Source: Capronia americana (lineage: Eukaryota; Ascomycota; Eurotiomycetes; Chaetothyriales; Herpotrichiellaceae). Taken from it: 64,000 nucleotides of DNA. The DNA is taken from contig JADWQD010000001.1 in assembly GCA_016110215.1 (NCBI GenBank), forward strand, positions 434,001 through 498,000, in the 5' to 3' direction. The first letter of the stretch is position 1; each line of letters starts with the position of its first letter. The notes below the pieces were generated by a model. The model had not been told where the DNA came from and ran no database searches. It saw only the letters and a program-made list of their open reading frames with translations. A program made the translations under genes and the position numbers. Positions 54,605 to 64,000 of this stretch are shown in pieces.

Positions 54605-56797
54605 TCATCTAAGTTCAAGCTCTGACACCTCAATCCCATCAAAAAAGGGATCTCGAACATTATGACAGATTCCTACCCGACGGTAGATTGGTGGTCCCTG
54701 CCGGCTACCAGCTGGAAGCTTTCTTGTTCCGCTTTTGACGGAAGATGGCTGGGATTGCAAGAGAAGCATAATCTTCCTCCCAATTTGGAGGCCATAAAGC
54801 TCCTTCTCGGTGCCGGCTTCAACATGGATATGGTGTCCTGGATCGGTGTTATCCGATTCGTTCGACGGGACCAAGTAATCGAGCTGGCCTTCCATCGATC
54901 GCTTGGTGGGTTCATGTATCACAATCTTGCCAGTGTTCGAATCCCGTGCGTAGACATACTGGTCGATGTAGTTTGTGAAGCTGTAACTGTCCAGGGGTCC
55001 GTTGTTGACGTGAATCTCCGACCAATCGACCTGTTTGAAATTTTTGTTCATGATGCTTCGAAGACGGCCTTTCACAAAGACACTCTTCTTCTTGGCTCCC
55101 TGCCGACATGCTTCCAGGACAACAGCCTCAGGATCCAGGTCCGGGTCCCTTGAGGTGGTAGTCTCCCTGTCTTCTAGCAAGACAAAATCTTCTTCTTCTT
55201 TTGTGCTCTCGAAGGGTTCCTTGGCGCTGATCCGGGTACAGAGAGGCAGCGATGCCCAGGACCAACTTGGCGCAAAATCCGTTAGTGCCTTGCGAGGGTC
55301 CTTCGCTATTCGAACCGACCAAGCCAGGTCTTCAGCAAATGTTACTCGCCAAAGGCCTGCGAGGTACTCTTGCCCGGACAACTGATTGTCGTTGAGGTAA
55401 ACACGTAGATATTGTGCTGCGAGGCCAGATATTGCACGAAACCTATCCGAGGACTTCGTCATGTTGCGCAGACAATAAGCCTCAACGAGGTCTTGCCATT
55501 CTTTGTGTAGTGGGTCTTTATCGCCGTTAAATCGGACGTTGAGAAATGCTTGCGCGTCACTCAGCCACTCATAATCTCCTCCTCGCGCAAGAGGTCGGCT
55601 CGTTGACTTGCCTCGCTCTCCGCCTTCGGCAGCAAGTTCCATGTGTTGCTCCACCACGCAAGACCAGTAGAACCTCTGGCCACAGAAGTAGAGCAGCCTA
55701 GGAGAGAGTCGTTCCTCTTGTAAAACCCATGCGCGCGTGGAGAGTGGTGCCCGAGCCCTGACTTCTTTCAGGGTGATGTCAAAGTTAACAAGCCACTGGC
55801 CCTCAAGATAGAAGGGAAAGACAGGATAAGTCCAGGCCGTTCGTGGCCGAAAGAGGCCGTCAGTTGACGTCTCGCTCGAGCAAGCATTGAGTGTAAACAG
55901 AGCGTTGCCGTAAACAATGTGCATTCTTGATCCCTCGAGGTCCCAGTCCTCTCCTTTCGTGTCCTCCGTTGGCTGCACAATGCAGAGTTGATCAATCCAC
56001 ATATACCTCAGGCCCAACCGTTGCACCAAGAGCAGGGAATCTCGTATTGTTTTCGGTAGCTTCTCCATCGCCAGCGCTGTCTGTCTTGACGCGAGATTAT
56101 CCCATGTAGTGTTGCCGTCTTTTGCTCCATCGCCCCAGCAATAGCTCAGTGCAACGTAATCAAGCCGCGGACATTGGGATGCATCGATCAGTTTCACCTC
56201 GGAATCGGAGACGATCTCGATCAACCGCCTGGGGTTCTCCTTGGACCAGGAGAGGTGACCGCACTGGCCCTTGTGGTGCAGGACACAGTTGTTCAGCCAC
56301 GTTTGAAGCTGTGGGACAACTAAATCAAGTTTCTTCTCAGGGAGCCGCGGACGATCAATGTTTGATGTGAGGGCAATGTTCACACCAGTGAGGCGATGTT
56401 GTGGTATTCCAAGTATAACATGCAAAATTGACTGACTTGAGGCTCCATCCCCTATCCCATGCCCATTGTACATTCTGACGTACACTGGGTCATCTCGCTT
56501 CTCAAGTTGTTGAACTTGCTGGCCGGTAATCTGTGTAAGGAGGAGACCTTGCCGCACTACCCTACATCCGGTACAACCTTTGCGAGCACACTGTTCGAGC
56601 TCTTCATAGCTCGAGTGTAGTTTGATAAAGTCGGTTTCTAACTTGCGCTGATGTCGAGCTTCCCGGACGACGGCCTCCAGTCTTTCGAAATCCGAGCATC
56701 GCGGCTGATTTTTGCGGTTCGGCCGCAAACGGTTCGAGCCGCTGAACCAGCTGAACATTGTTGACTCGGTGAAGGCAACTGGACTTCCTCTGTGCAT
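54605..56797 (-). CDS. HET-domain protein (heterokaryon incompatibility)
   Basis: A single-exon gene of up to 730 residues. The ATG at 56797 or the one 13 codons downstream (56758, MFSWFSG) could serve as start. The N-terminus has a CARKGCTGCRVVRQGL block typical of the zinc-like leader of this HET subgroup. The HET motifs are YVALSYCWGD near residue 217, RYMWIDQLCIVQ near 267, and TRAWVLQEERLSPRLLYF near 356. The C-terminal half has the usual DFAPSWSWASL block and a variable tail. It is unrelated in detail to the HET protein at 38790, so the two are not a recent duplicate pair. Probable role: triggering cell death or growth arrest on non-self recognition. Confidence 0.92.
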   Translation of the reverse strand: MHRGSPVAFTESTMFSWFSGSNRLRPNRKNQPRCSDFERLEAVVREARHQRKLETDFIKLHSSYEELEQCARKGCTGCRVVRQGLLLTQITGQQVQQLEKRDDPVYVRMYNGHGIGDGASSQSILHVILGIPQHRLTGVNIALTSNIDRPRLPEKKLDLVVPQLQTWLNNCVLHHKGQCGHLSWSKENPRRLIEIVSDSEVKLIDASQCPRLDYVALSYCWGDGAKDGNTTWDNLASRQTALAMEKLPKTIRDSLLLVQRLGLRYMWIDQLCIVQPTEDTKGEDWDLEGSRMHIVYGNALFTLNACSSETSTDGLFRPRTAWTYPVFPFYLEGQWLVNFDITLKEVRARAPLSTRAWVLQEERLSPRLLYFCGQRFYWSCVVEQHMELAAEGGERGKSTSRPLARGGDYEWLSDAQAFLNVRFNGDKDPLHKEWQDLVEAYCLRNMTKSSDRFRAISGLAAQYLRVYLNDNQLSGQEYLAGLWRVTFAEDLAWSVRIAKDPRKALTDFAPSWSWASLPLCTRISAKEPFESTKEEEDFVLLEDRETTTSRDPDLDPEAVVLEACRQGAKKKSVFVKGRLRSIMNKNFKQVDWSEIHVNNGPLDSYSFTNYIDQYVYARDSNTGKIVIHEPTKRSMEGQLDYLVPSNESDNTDPGHHIHVEAGTEKELYGLQIGRKIMLLLQSQPSSVKSGTRKLPAGSRQGPPIYRRVGICHNVRDPFFDGIEVSELELR

Positions 56798-57170
56798 AGG
56801 ACATGTTCTTACGCAACTGCCGTGATCCCGGTCAGAGGATACTGAGGCAAGGCATGAGAGATTGAGGAGAAGGGTAGTGTCGGGGTAAACACCGTGTCGG
56901 CTGAACCTTTCAAGACCCGTGCCTGCAATTAACGTTCACGTGAGACAGCATTATCTCAGCGACGCCGATTCTTTCTCTCAATGCTAGTTTAGAATACCGT
57001 GTTGCCGTGAAGGATGCTACTGAAGGAAGGGGATCCAAACGGCGAGTGACTGCAAGAGCGACGCGTCCGATGACGTCGACGCGGCGCAGGCTGCTGCCTA
57101 CGAATACATTTCCGTGTTCTATTCGCCAGCTGTCCAGGTGAAACGTGTAGCGATTCACATTCTAAAGCAT
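56798..57170. other. Intergenic, no gene seen
   Basis: 373 bases upstream of the HET gene and downstream of the membrane-protein gene. No ORF of note. Confidence 0.45.
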
Positions 57171-57839
57171 TCAGATTGTAATTTCCCCTTGTCCCAGTTC
57201 CGTTTCGGAACTCGTTGCCCGCTTGAAACCCCTGCGTTCCTGCACGAACAGCCAACTGTCGGCTAGGATGGCACCCAAGTCAACAATGCTGTCCCAATTA
57301 GCATCATTTCCACTTGCAAGCAGCGCAACAGCGAGATAAACATACACAGCAATGACTCCGCTAATACAGGGAGCTATGAAACCTATGTTCTCGGCAATCG
57401 CTTGTCTCCAAAGAGAAGCCAGAAAGCCCGTGGCGGTAGCCAGTACTAAGCTCACGATCGTGCTGAGAATAAACGTGACTTTCATGTTGGCGTATCGACT
57501 TAGTTCGTGACCTGGCTCGGCCTCGCTATCTGCAACGATGCGAAATCTCGCCGACAGGATGCGAGCGCCGCCGATGTTGAAGATGGCCTGTCGGGCGTTT
57601 GTCAGAACAGGAGGAATCCCAAAGATGGAACGGCACATAATCACCACTGCAAAGGAGCAGAAAGCCATGAACATCCATATCGGCTGAGAATCGAAATGCG
57701 CAAAGGGCTCAACGATAACGTTTGCGAAGGACGACACTATCGCCGCGGCGCCGAAAAGAATGTTCGCCCCGATGCAAGCATATTGCATCGCGCTCCCTGA
57801 GCACGGGAAGGGTTCAAATTGAGCGTTGACAAATCTCAT
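57171..57839 (-). CDS. Four-helix membrane protein of unknown function
   Basis: From ATG 57839 (MRFVNAQFEPFPCSG) the frame encodes 222 residues. Four hydrophobic segments are visible: about 18-38 (YACIGANILFGAAAIVSSFA), 54-72 (IWMFMAFCSFAVVIMC), 118-141 (VTFILSTIVSLVLATATGFL), and 149-173 (IAPCISGVIAVYVYLAVALL). The C-terminus is charged. I do not recognise a transporter or receptor signature. The frame is open further upstream without an ATG, so a short 5' exon before 57839 is possible and the true start is uncertain. Confidence 0.55.
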   Translation of the reverse strand: MRFVNAQFEPFPCSGSAMQYACIGANILFGAAAIVSSFANVIVEPFAHFDSQPIWMFMAFCSFAVVIMCRSIFGIPPVLTNARQAIFNIGGARILSARFRIVADSEAEPGHELSRYANMKVTFILSTIVSLVLATATGFLASLWRQAIAENIGFIAPCISGVIAVYVYLAVALLASGNDANWDSIVDLGAILADSWLFVQERRGFKRATSSETELGQGEITI

Positions 57840-59440
57840 CTTGCTAAAGACCGAGAACCAATGTAAGGAACAGTACAAATAGAGTCATCGAGGAAGAACG
57901 GAGTACATGTGAATCTAATAATCTCGTTGTAGACGACCATGCCATCGAGGTCTTCTTCAGGGACCCAGGGTTGACTGCGCCTCAATTTGGCGTTTCAGTT
58001 CACCACAAATGCGGAGCCTGCAAGGCTCATGGGGGCGCGAATTTATGGCGCAGTCAGCGACCAGTGGAAAGGGAAAGGAGGCCTAACACAGACGTGCGGA
58101 GTAAAATCTGGTAGACATCCGTGCCGCCCAGCCAGGGTTTTCAATATGGGGAGCAGTGAACCTTCTCTCGCGAAGACACGATTTCAAGATCACGATTGTC
58201 GGGAGGCGACACGGTACGAACACTGTCGGAAACCCTCAAGCGAAACTGAATAAGAGACAGCAACAGCCATTCTATTAGCCGCTCACCCTCGGCTCACCTA
58301 CTGCTCCCCGAGTCTGCCTGAGCACTTTGATCTTCCGTCTTCCTCTTCATTCACAACTTTCGTCAACTATTAGACGATGGAGCCCGTTTGAGATGCAAAG
58401 GACGTCCCAGGGAGTGCACAGCTAGAGGCTCCGTTTAAGACGGCCTTCGCTAACCCCTGAAGCTCAAACCGTAGAGGCAATTAGGTTTTTCGTTTGCGAG
58501 TAATCTAGGTATCATCTCAGGGTGAAGATGGTGGGAAATACCCTCCATGACATCCAAGACAGAGGCATGTAAACAGATCTCCGCAACGAAAAATTGACTC
58601 CGGTGGTAGAGCCCTGCCCAAGTTCCGAAGTAATATAGTCTGAAGAGGGTTCTATGCAATGGTGGAGAATTCGCTGGAGTGGCTCAATTGCTAGCTATCG
58701 ATCTAGCTGTCTGTGTTATATGGGCCGTCTCTGAGGGAAAGAGAGAAGTGAGTGGGTAGAGAAGGCCAAAATAGTCCTCGGCACACCTTCCCATCATCGT
58801 AGGCTACAGTAAGTTGCGACCAGCGTGGAAGTGCTTGATCCTACGAATAAACGATGGGAACTACGGCAGTGGATGCGAGCCAAGCACAAACGACGGTGGG
58901 AGCAAGAGGGCTAAAGCGCGAACAATGAAGCCTTTTGAGAAGTGCCATGGATTACAGCGACGAACTGGAAAGAGGACGATTTTATACTGCCTATGTTGTC
59001 AATGAGAATGACATGATTCCGCCAGGAAACCCAAGAGACACAACACGAACATGTCCACTACAGGTGTCCACGGGCAGGCTGAGCTGCCCTGGATGAGGCG
59101 ACGCTCGCTGATCGATCCTGGGCAGCGTTCTCCTTGAGTTTAGCGGTTGCCGCGGCGATGGGTTGGATAATATCCCGATGGGTGCATGTTTCTTGCCGTG
59201 CCGATTGCTGTAAGTGAAATTTGACTTTTCGGCTTCCCGCAAAGTCACCGGCTCCATTTTAAGCCTATCAGGAAGTTTTGTAACTACCGAAGACGCAGAC
59301 AATATCAACAGGATGCCGGTAAGTTCAAGCTTCCAGAAGAAAGCTGTTTTCATAACGTGAGCACAAAAAATCGAAGGCAACCGGACTGACGAAGAAATCT
59401 GGACTATTCTGCGCCGAGCAACGATTCAAGAGGCTCATCC
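57840..59440. other. Intergenic, about 1.6 kb
   Basis: No convincing gene. Two minus-strand ORFs deserve mention. 58450-58659 (no ATG start, helical) and 58991-59353 (120 residues, starting MKTAFFWKLELTGILLILSA, a possible signal peptide) lack family features, so I leave them uncalled. The right end holds the glyoxalase promoter. Confidence 0.4.
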
Positions 59441-60142
59441 ATGGCTTCTGGCAGTAACTCTGAAGAGATCTTAGCATCGAGACTCCCAGTCGGAGTGCAT
59501 ACACCAGGGGGTGGGCGTAATGAGCCCTCTTTACCAGACTCCGCGCCAACACTTGGCTACCGCTTCAACCACATGATGATCCGCATCCAGGACCCAGAAA
59601 CCTCGCTGAATTTCTACGTCAACCTGATGGGTATGAGGACCGTCTTCGCTATCAACACAGGCCCCATGACCGTGTACTATCTCGGATACCCTCAGACAGC
59701 TGAGCACCGCGCAGATCCGTCTAGCTTCGCACGTCATGTTGCGCAACATTCCATTCTGACGCAGACTCCAGGACTGCTGGAACTCTGCCATTACCATGGA
59801 TCCGAAAAGGAGCCTCACGGATACATTTCAAGTGGGCATGTCGCGCCGCATTTGGGCTTTGATCATCTAGGATTCACTGTTCCCGACGTGCCTGAGGCAG
59901 TGGAGCGATTAAGGAGTAACGGAGTGAAAATCATAAAGGACTATGGACAGGGTCCTGTTGAGGGGGTACCGACTACAACATGGGAAAGAGAAAGGGGGAT
60001 CGCCACGGACGCTTTGGCGGAAGAATTTCTTAATGTCATCGTAAGGCAGGTCGCATTTGTCGAAGATCCGGTAAGCCCTGGGCCAAGCGCGCGGTACGAG
60101 GACGAGAGGCTGACTTCCTTCCTAGAATGGTTACATGATTGA
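59441..60142 (+). CDS. Glyoxalase I / vicinal-oxygen-chelate fold protein
   Basis: A single-exon gene of 233 residues. The start of the fold is FNHMMIRIQDPETSLNFYVN followed by LMGMRTVF, as in lactoylglutathione lyase. Metal ligands are visible as His in FNHMMIRI, Glu in LLELCHYHG and His in GFDHLGFTVPD. The fourth ligand, normally Glu in a YWIEI-type strand near the end, is not seen; the chain ends instead with VAFVEDPVSPGPSARYEDER. The enzyme may therefore not be a standard glyoxalase I. About 260 bases downstream lies the 3' end of the pyruvate decarboxylase, so these metabolic genes converge. Confidence 0.8.
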   Translation: MASGSNSEEILASRLPVGVHTPGGGRNEPSLPDSAPTLGYRFNHMMIRIQDPETSLNFYVNLMGMRTVFAINTGPMTVYYLGYPQTAEHRADPSSFARHVAQHSILTQTPGLLELCHYHGSEKEPHGYISSGHVAPHLGFDHLGFTVPDVPEAVERLRSNGVKIIKDYGQGPVEGVPTTTWERERGIATDALAEEFLNVIVRQVAFVEDPVSPGPSARYEDERLTSFLEWLHD

Positions 60143-60404
60143 ATTGGTCCCCCAAACCCTATCCGTGCCATAACTCATGAAGCTCCAAAAGCATCGGAGC
60201 AATGCCGATAAGATTAGATACCCTGAGTAACACCAAATTTCGTGAGCCAGGAGTGGATTTGTCACGTTGTATCACAGTCAGAAGCGACCGAGGTCTCGAG
60301 TGACTTCATGCTTTCTTTCCCATGCCGTCCGTTATTGTTCACGTGTCGATAACATTACAAATGTCCCGATCCGCGACCTGGACCAAACTGACCAGGCCGT
60401 GCTT

Positions 60405-62366
60405 CTATTTGGCTGCAGCTCTTTGCCGAGCCATGATAACTTCTGCCAACTTCTTCAGAGGTAATGGGATATCAAGCTCAGGCATATGTACTTCTATTAG
60501 CTGCAAGACCGTCAGCTAATCTTGAACTTCCAAAACGGCTGAACTGAGCTGCTTACCTGGACTCCCTGATACTCCGAGAATGCTTTGTCTGCAAGCAGAT
60601 CCTTCAGTTGGCCCTGAGTATGTACCTCAAAAGCACGAGAATATCTCGACTCTGCGTCAAAAACCCGCAGGATCTGCTTGTAGTTCCAGTTCAAGACGTC
60701 GTTATAGTTCTCGGTCGTTTCGTGGACTGCTCTCTCTATCGTGTATCCATTGTTGCATATGACGAAGCTATTTTTTTCTGTCAGTTCATCCCACCACGAG
60801 CAATGGCGTGCAGGACTTACATGAAGACTTGTAAACGATGCTTAATCATGGTACTGATCTCTTGGCATGTCAGCTGGAAGCTGCCATCTCCTTGAAAAAG
60901 GACGGTTCGCCGCTCTGTTCCAGAGTCTTTCGCAGCTAGTGCTGCACCTTGTGCACTTGGAAGGGAATAGCCAATGCTCGCCCAAAGGGATATGCTGATC
61001 AGCATGCTGTCCGGTGGAAGTTTCGTGTCAAATATGCCAAAGCTGGCGGTTCCGGTGTCAGTCAAGACGATGTCACCACATTCTAGCCAATTGCTGATGT
61101 AAGGCCACAGCCACGCTTGTGTAATTGGACCGTCATCTTCGGTTGTGATAGTCTCTTTGCAGCGAGGTGGTTGGAAAGGCTCAATGGCGAGATTGGAGAA
61201 GTTGACCTTCTCCAGAACCGCTGGGATGAAAGAGTGCAAATGCACCGGTGTGTAGATTTTGTCGTCGATATGAACTTCAGCAGTGTGCAGCTTTATCACG
61301 GCCGACTGACTGATGTTCGCTGATCCGAGATAAGTGGTAACATCTGTGTCGAGCGGTCCGATGTGAAGCACGAAATCGGATTGTTCGACGTATTCTTGTA
61401 CACCTGGATGTGAGCCGGCTCCGGCATAGAGTCCTCCAAAATTGGGCAGTGTCTCATTGATGAAACCCTGTACCAGCGGCGTGACGAAAGTCGGAAAACC
61501 TGATTTCTTCACTAGTTCGTGCATTGCACCATCAATCTATTCGCGACTGTCAGTTGGACCAGAGAGATCGGTGCGCAGTTGTCTTACCCTTTCCCGAACT
61601 GCACCCATATCCACGAGGATACATGGTCGTTTGGCAGAACCTAATTTGTCGGTAATGGCCAGGAGCGCTTTGACCTCCTGGTTTCTATCGCCGACCGGAT
61701 AACTTAGATCTAGAGGTGTGGACAATCTGGACCCATCCACAATCTTGTTCGCCATATCCGCTGGTATATCCACGTATACAGGTCGATTAGACATCCAGCA
61801 GGTCTTCAAAATTTGATCGACCTGCTCGGGTACGCGCGATGCATCACTTAGAGTGACTTGCTCAACAGATACTGCTTTGAACATGTTTTTAAACACATTA
61901 TAGTCGCCGTTGCCGAGTGTATGGTGCATGTTGAACTTTCTGTTATCCCTAATGGAGATAGCAGGGCTTCCGACGATGTGTACTATGGCGACTTGCTCCG
62001 AATATGCACCAGCGTGAGGATTGATGGCTGAAAGCTCGCCCACGCCTCCTGTCGTGACCATGGCGGCGATGCCTTTGACCCTTGCATAGCCATCCGCGGC
62101 ATACCCTGTCTTCATGTAAATAACCCTTGCTGTGTCATGAGGCATCTTGGTACCATACCTCCGTTGAGTTCATTGCAGCTTCCAACCCATCTCAGCCCCT
62201 CTGAAGATATCGAGTCAAGTAGATTCAGGTTGTAGTCGCCTGGCACTCCGTGAACCGAGTCTATGCCAATTTGTCGAAGCCTTGCCCACAAATATCGAGC
62301 CAGACTGACAGACTGGTGCTGGTCTGGCATTGCGCTTGGCGTTCCCAAAGAAGTAGGCTCCCTCAT
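60405..62366 (-). CDS. Pyruvate decarboxylase-like thiamine-diphosphate enzyme
   Basis: Five exons (62366-62159, 62105-61588, 61536-60821, 60767-60557, 60500-60405) give 582 residues, the normal family length. The N-terminal domain carries the cofactor-activating Glu66 in CNELNGGYAADGYARVKG and GDYNLNLLD, and the paired His in FNMHHTLGNGDY. The thiamine-diphosphate/Mg motif is GDGSFQLTCQEIS, ending 24-30 residues later in ICNNGYTIER. The C-terminus reads EVHMPELDIPLPLKKLAEVI. The enzyme decarboxylates pyruvate or a related 2-oxo acid (indole- or phenyl-pyruvate in some fungal homologues) to the aldehyde. It is divergent from the short-chain dehydrogenase at 62846, which could reduce or oxidise that product. 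Confidence 0.93.
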
Positions 62367-62845
62367 TCGTTTGGCTGTGACGGCCTGGTTGGTCTCGCCG
62401 AAGAATGCAGCGTCAGGGGGAGCTTACCAAGTGACTGAGAAGCCTAGTTGTAAATTGATTCCACAATGTCACACTGCTCAGACAAGGTTCGACATCTAAC
62501 AAAGGATCGGGCTATTTAATTATCCTCGAAATAGCGGAATTGCCATACATCGCTACAAAGTCTAAGTTGCAAGGACGGAATTGTACGTAGAAAGGAGGAG
62601 TGGGCCCCACCACAGGCTCTTCCATTTTCGTGCCCGCGAAACGGGATGCCGTAACCTTGCAGAGAAGCCCAGGTCTCCTTTATGGTAGCCACGAGGACTT
62701 TACAGCAGAACGCGGCAAAGTACCCCTTGTGCATTCTAAGCCACAGGCCCTCAAATATAGAAAGCTCCAGTTTGGACTGTAGGAAGCCAGCAGCGAATAA
62801 GTCTACACCAGTGCCATCAAACAAACCATATATTAAATTCTGAAA
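62367..62845. promoter_or_regulatory. Shared promoter of the decarboxylase and dehydrogenase genes
   Basis: 479 bases between two divergent ATGs, with no supported ORF. A TATA-like CATATATTAAATTC sits about 20 bases upstream of the dehydrogenase ATG. Confidence 0.55.
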
Positions 62846-63646
62846 ATGGGTTCCACCACCGCACCAGCGGCCCAGTCGCTAGCGGGAAAAGTGGCTATTG
62901 TGAGCGGCTCATCCTCTGGCATTGGAGCTGCCACAGCAAGAGAACTGTCCAGAAGAGGCGCCAGTGTTGTCATCAACTATCCCCTCCCATCAGAGAGGCA
63001 AAGAGCAGAAAAGGTGTTGCAAAGTCTTCCAGGTCCTTCCAGGTCCATTATTGTCGAAGCGGATCTATCGACTTTGACCGGTCCTCAAGCACTTGCCTCA
63101 GCCGCTGCAGCCGAGTTTGGCAAAGTTGATATATTGGTCAACAACGCGGGTATCAGTGCTCACTCCATAATCGATGAGCTAAGCGACGGCTCGATCGCGC
63201 AAATCTGGGATACGGTGGTCAACGTCAACGGTCGAGGCACAATGCTCTTAACTCGTGCGGCATTGAAGTACTTGAGCCGCACCCACTCTCGCATTATCAA
63301 CATCTGCAGCACAACATCTCGCAATCCAGACCCCGATATGACTATATATGCCGGGTCTAAGGGAATGGTCGAGAGCTTCACACGCTGCTGGGCGCGAGAC
63401 TTTCCACGCAAGTACGGCTGCACCGTGAATGCGGTTGCTCCAGGACCTGTTGCCACCGACGCAATGCTGGCAGCACCTGCAGAATTTCTACAGACGATCG
63501 CCAAAAACAACGAATCTGTTCCGGTCGCATCGAGAATGGCAAAACCTGAAGAGATCGCGTGGACAGTGGCTACACTGTGTGAAGACGATGCCGGATGGCT
63601 GAACGGGCTCTATTTGCCAGTGTGCGGCGGCATGACCCTATGTTAA
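62846..63646 (+). CDS. Short-chain dehydrogenase/reductase
   Basis: A single-exon gene of 266 residues. The cofactor motif is VAIVSGSSSGIGAATA (TGxxxGxG with Ser for Thr) and the strand motif is ILVNNAGIS. The catalytic set is Ser in NICSTTS, Tyr and Lys in YAGSK, and Asn in VVNVNGRG. The motif VAPGPVATD follows, which is typical of classical SDRs, and the end is GGMTLC. Loss of a strong acidic residue after strand 2 (VVINYPLPSERQRAEK) suggests NADP(H) use. Substrate unknown. Divergent transcription with the pyruvate-decarboxylase-like gene suggests a joint keto-acid/aldehyde pathway. Confidence 0.92.
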   Translation: MGSTTAPAAQSLAGKVAIVSGSSSGIGAATARELSRRGASVVINYPLPSERQRAEKVLQSLPGPSRSIIVEADLSTLTGPQALASAAAAEFGKVDILVNNAGISAHSIIDELSDGSIAQIWDTVVNVNGRGTMLLTRAALKYLSRTHSRIINICSTTSRNPDPDMTIYAGSKGMVESFTRCWARDFPRKYGCTVNAVAPGPVATDAMLAAPAEFLQTIAKNNESVPVASRMAKPEEIAWTVATLCEDDAGWLNGLYLPVCGGMTLC

Positions 63647-63746
63647 TGTCCTCGATGTTGACGATGCAAAGACTCGTACACGTGAAACTCGATCATGTTA
63701 TGGTGTGATTCTATTCAAGCCCTCATAGGGCTACGTAGCCACGGCC

Positions 63747-64000
63747 TCAAAAGAAGGCAAAATCCCAGACACAAGTAGATTTTGTCTTCAGGATCAGAAC
63801 CTCCACAGCCCCATCCCGCACAGAGGCAAACTCATTGAGATATCCATTCACTTCTTCCCTGTCATTGGCCTTGATGCGAAGTATCTGAAACCGGGTAAGC
63901 AAGCTGAATCTTCTCGCACCATAGAACATAGCATACCATTCCCTTGTCCGGTGGCAGAAGGTCAAAAACTTCTTCTGCAATGCCTCCTGGCTCAAGGTTT
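63747..64000 (-). CDS. Partial ORF of unknown function, runs off the right edge
   Basis: A frame of 84 codons is open from the window edge to a TGA at 63747, reading through WYAMFYGARRFSLLTRFQIL and EVLILKTKSTCVWDFAFF. A second frame (GGIAEEVFDLLPPDKG near the edge) also looks protein-like, so an intron may lie here. I do not recognise either. Confidence 0.3.
   Translation of the reverse strand, partial: TLSQEALQKKFLTFCHRTREWYAMFYGARRFSLLTRFQILRIKANDREEVNGYLNEFASVRDGAVEVLILKTKSTCVWDFAFF

Noticed and set aside
58450..58659. Small helical ORF on the minus strand
   Set aside because: No ATG start, no recognised domain and no exon partner; it could be a relic but cannot be supported.
58991..59353. 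Possible small secreted protein (120 residues)
   Set aside because: The start looks like a signal peptide, but the rest is low in secondary-structure signal with one cysteine and no relatives I recognise.

Overview
The window is nuclear DNA of a filamentous ascomycete (Pezizomycotina). Genes are split by many short introns (about 47-65 bp, GTRNGY...YAG). The content is typical of that group: highly reducing iterative polyketide synthases (HR-PKS), HET-domain genes, ankyrin and fungal transcription-factor genes, and a fungal CWC27. I cannot place it below class level from sequence alone.

Left arm (1-8.3 kb): the 5' end of a mitochondrial D-2-hydroxyglutarate dehydrogenase, a luciferase-domain protein, a class II aldolase/adducin protein, a divergent pair of redox genes (ABM-type monooxygenase and FAD monooxygenase), and the spliceosomal cyclophilin CWC27.

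Polyketide cluster (9.07-31.28 kb, perhaps to 32.45 kb): a cytochrome P450, an HR-PKS on the minus strand (PKS1), an alpha/beta hydrolase of the polyketide acyltransferase type, and a second HR-PKS on the plus strand (PKS2). A dienelactone-hydrolase-like gene lies just outside. PKS1 reads KS-AT-DH-ER-(dead KR)-ACP-carnitine acyltransferase. PKS2 reads KS-AT-DH-cMT-(dead ER)-KR-ACP. Each has lost a reductive domain that the other keeps, and PKS1 carries a fused carnitine-acyltransferase release domain. No intact pathway regulator is seen.

Decayed zone (33.6-42.5 kb): a decapitated transcription factor with an in-frame stop joins base-to-base to a frameshifted transporter fragment. Beyond it lie a Rab-GTPase relic and a second broken transporter. 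Among these are intact-looking ankyrin and HET genes.

Lineage-specific zone (43-52 kb): a divergent pair of paralogous secreted proteins, then a gene-poor, AT-richer stretch. There I find at least four small, Arg/Tyr-rich, same-strand ORFs sharing a motif like RRFE-x-x-PN-x-N-x-SRS, spaced by about 1.2-1.7 kb. I do not recognise this family, and with the PKS pair it is the best candidate for something undescribed.

Right arm (52.6-64 kb): a secreted GH125 mannosidase, a second HET gene, a four-helix membrane protein, a glyoxalase-fold protein, and a pyruvate decarboxylase divergent from a short-chain dehydrogenase. Exon structures below were read by hand from frame continuity, splice consensus and family conservation.
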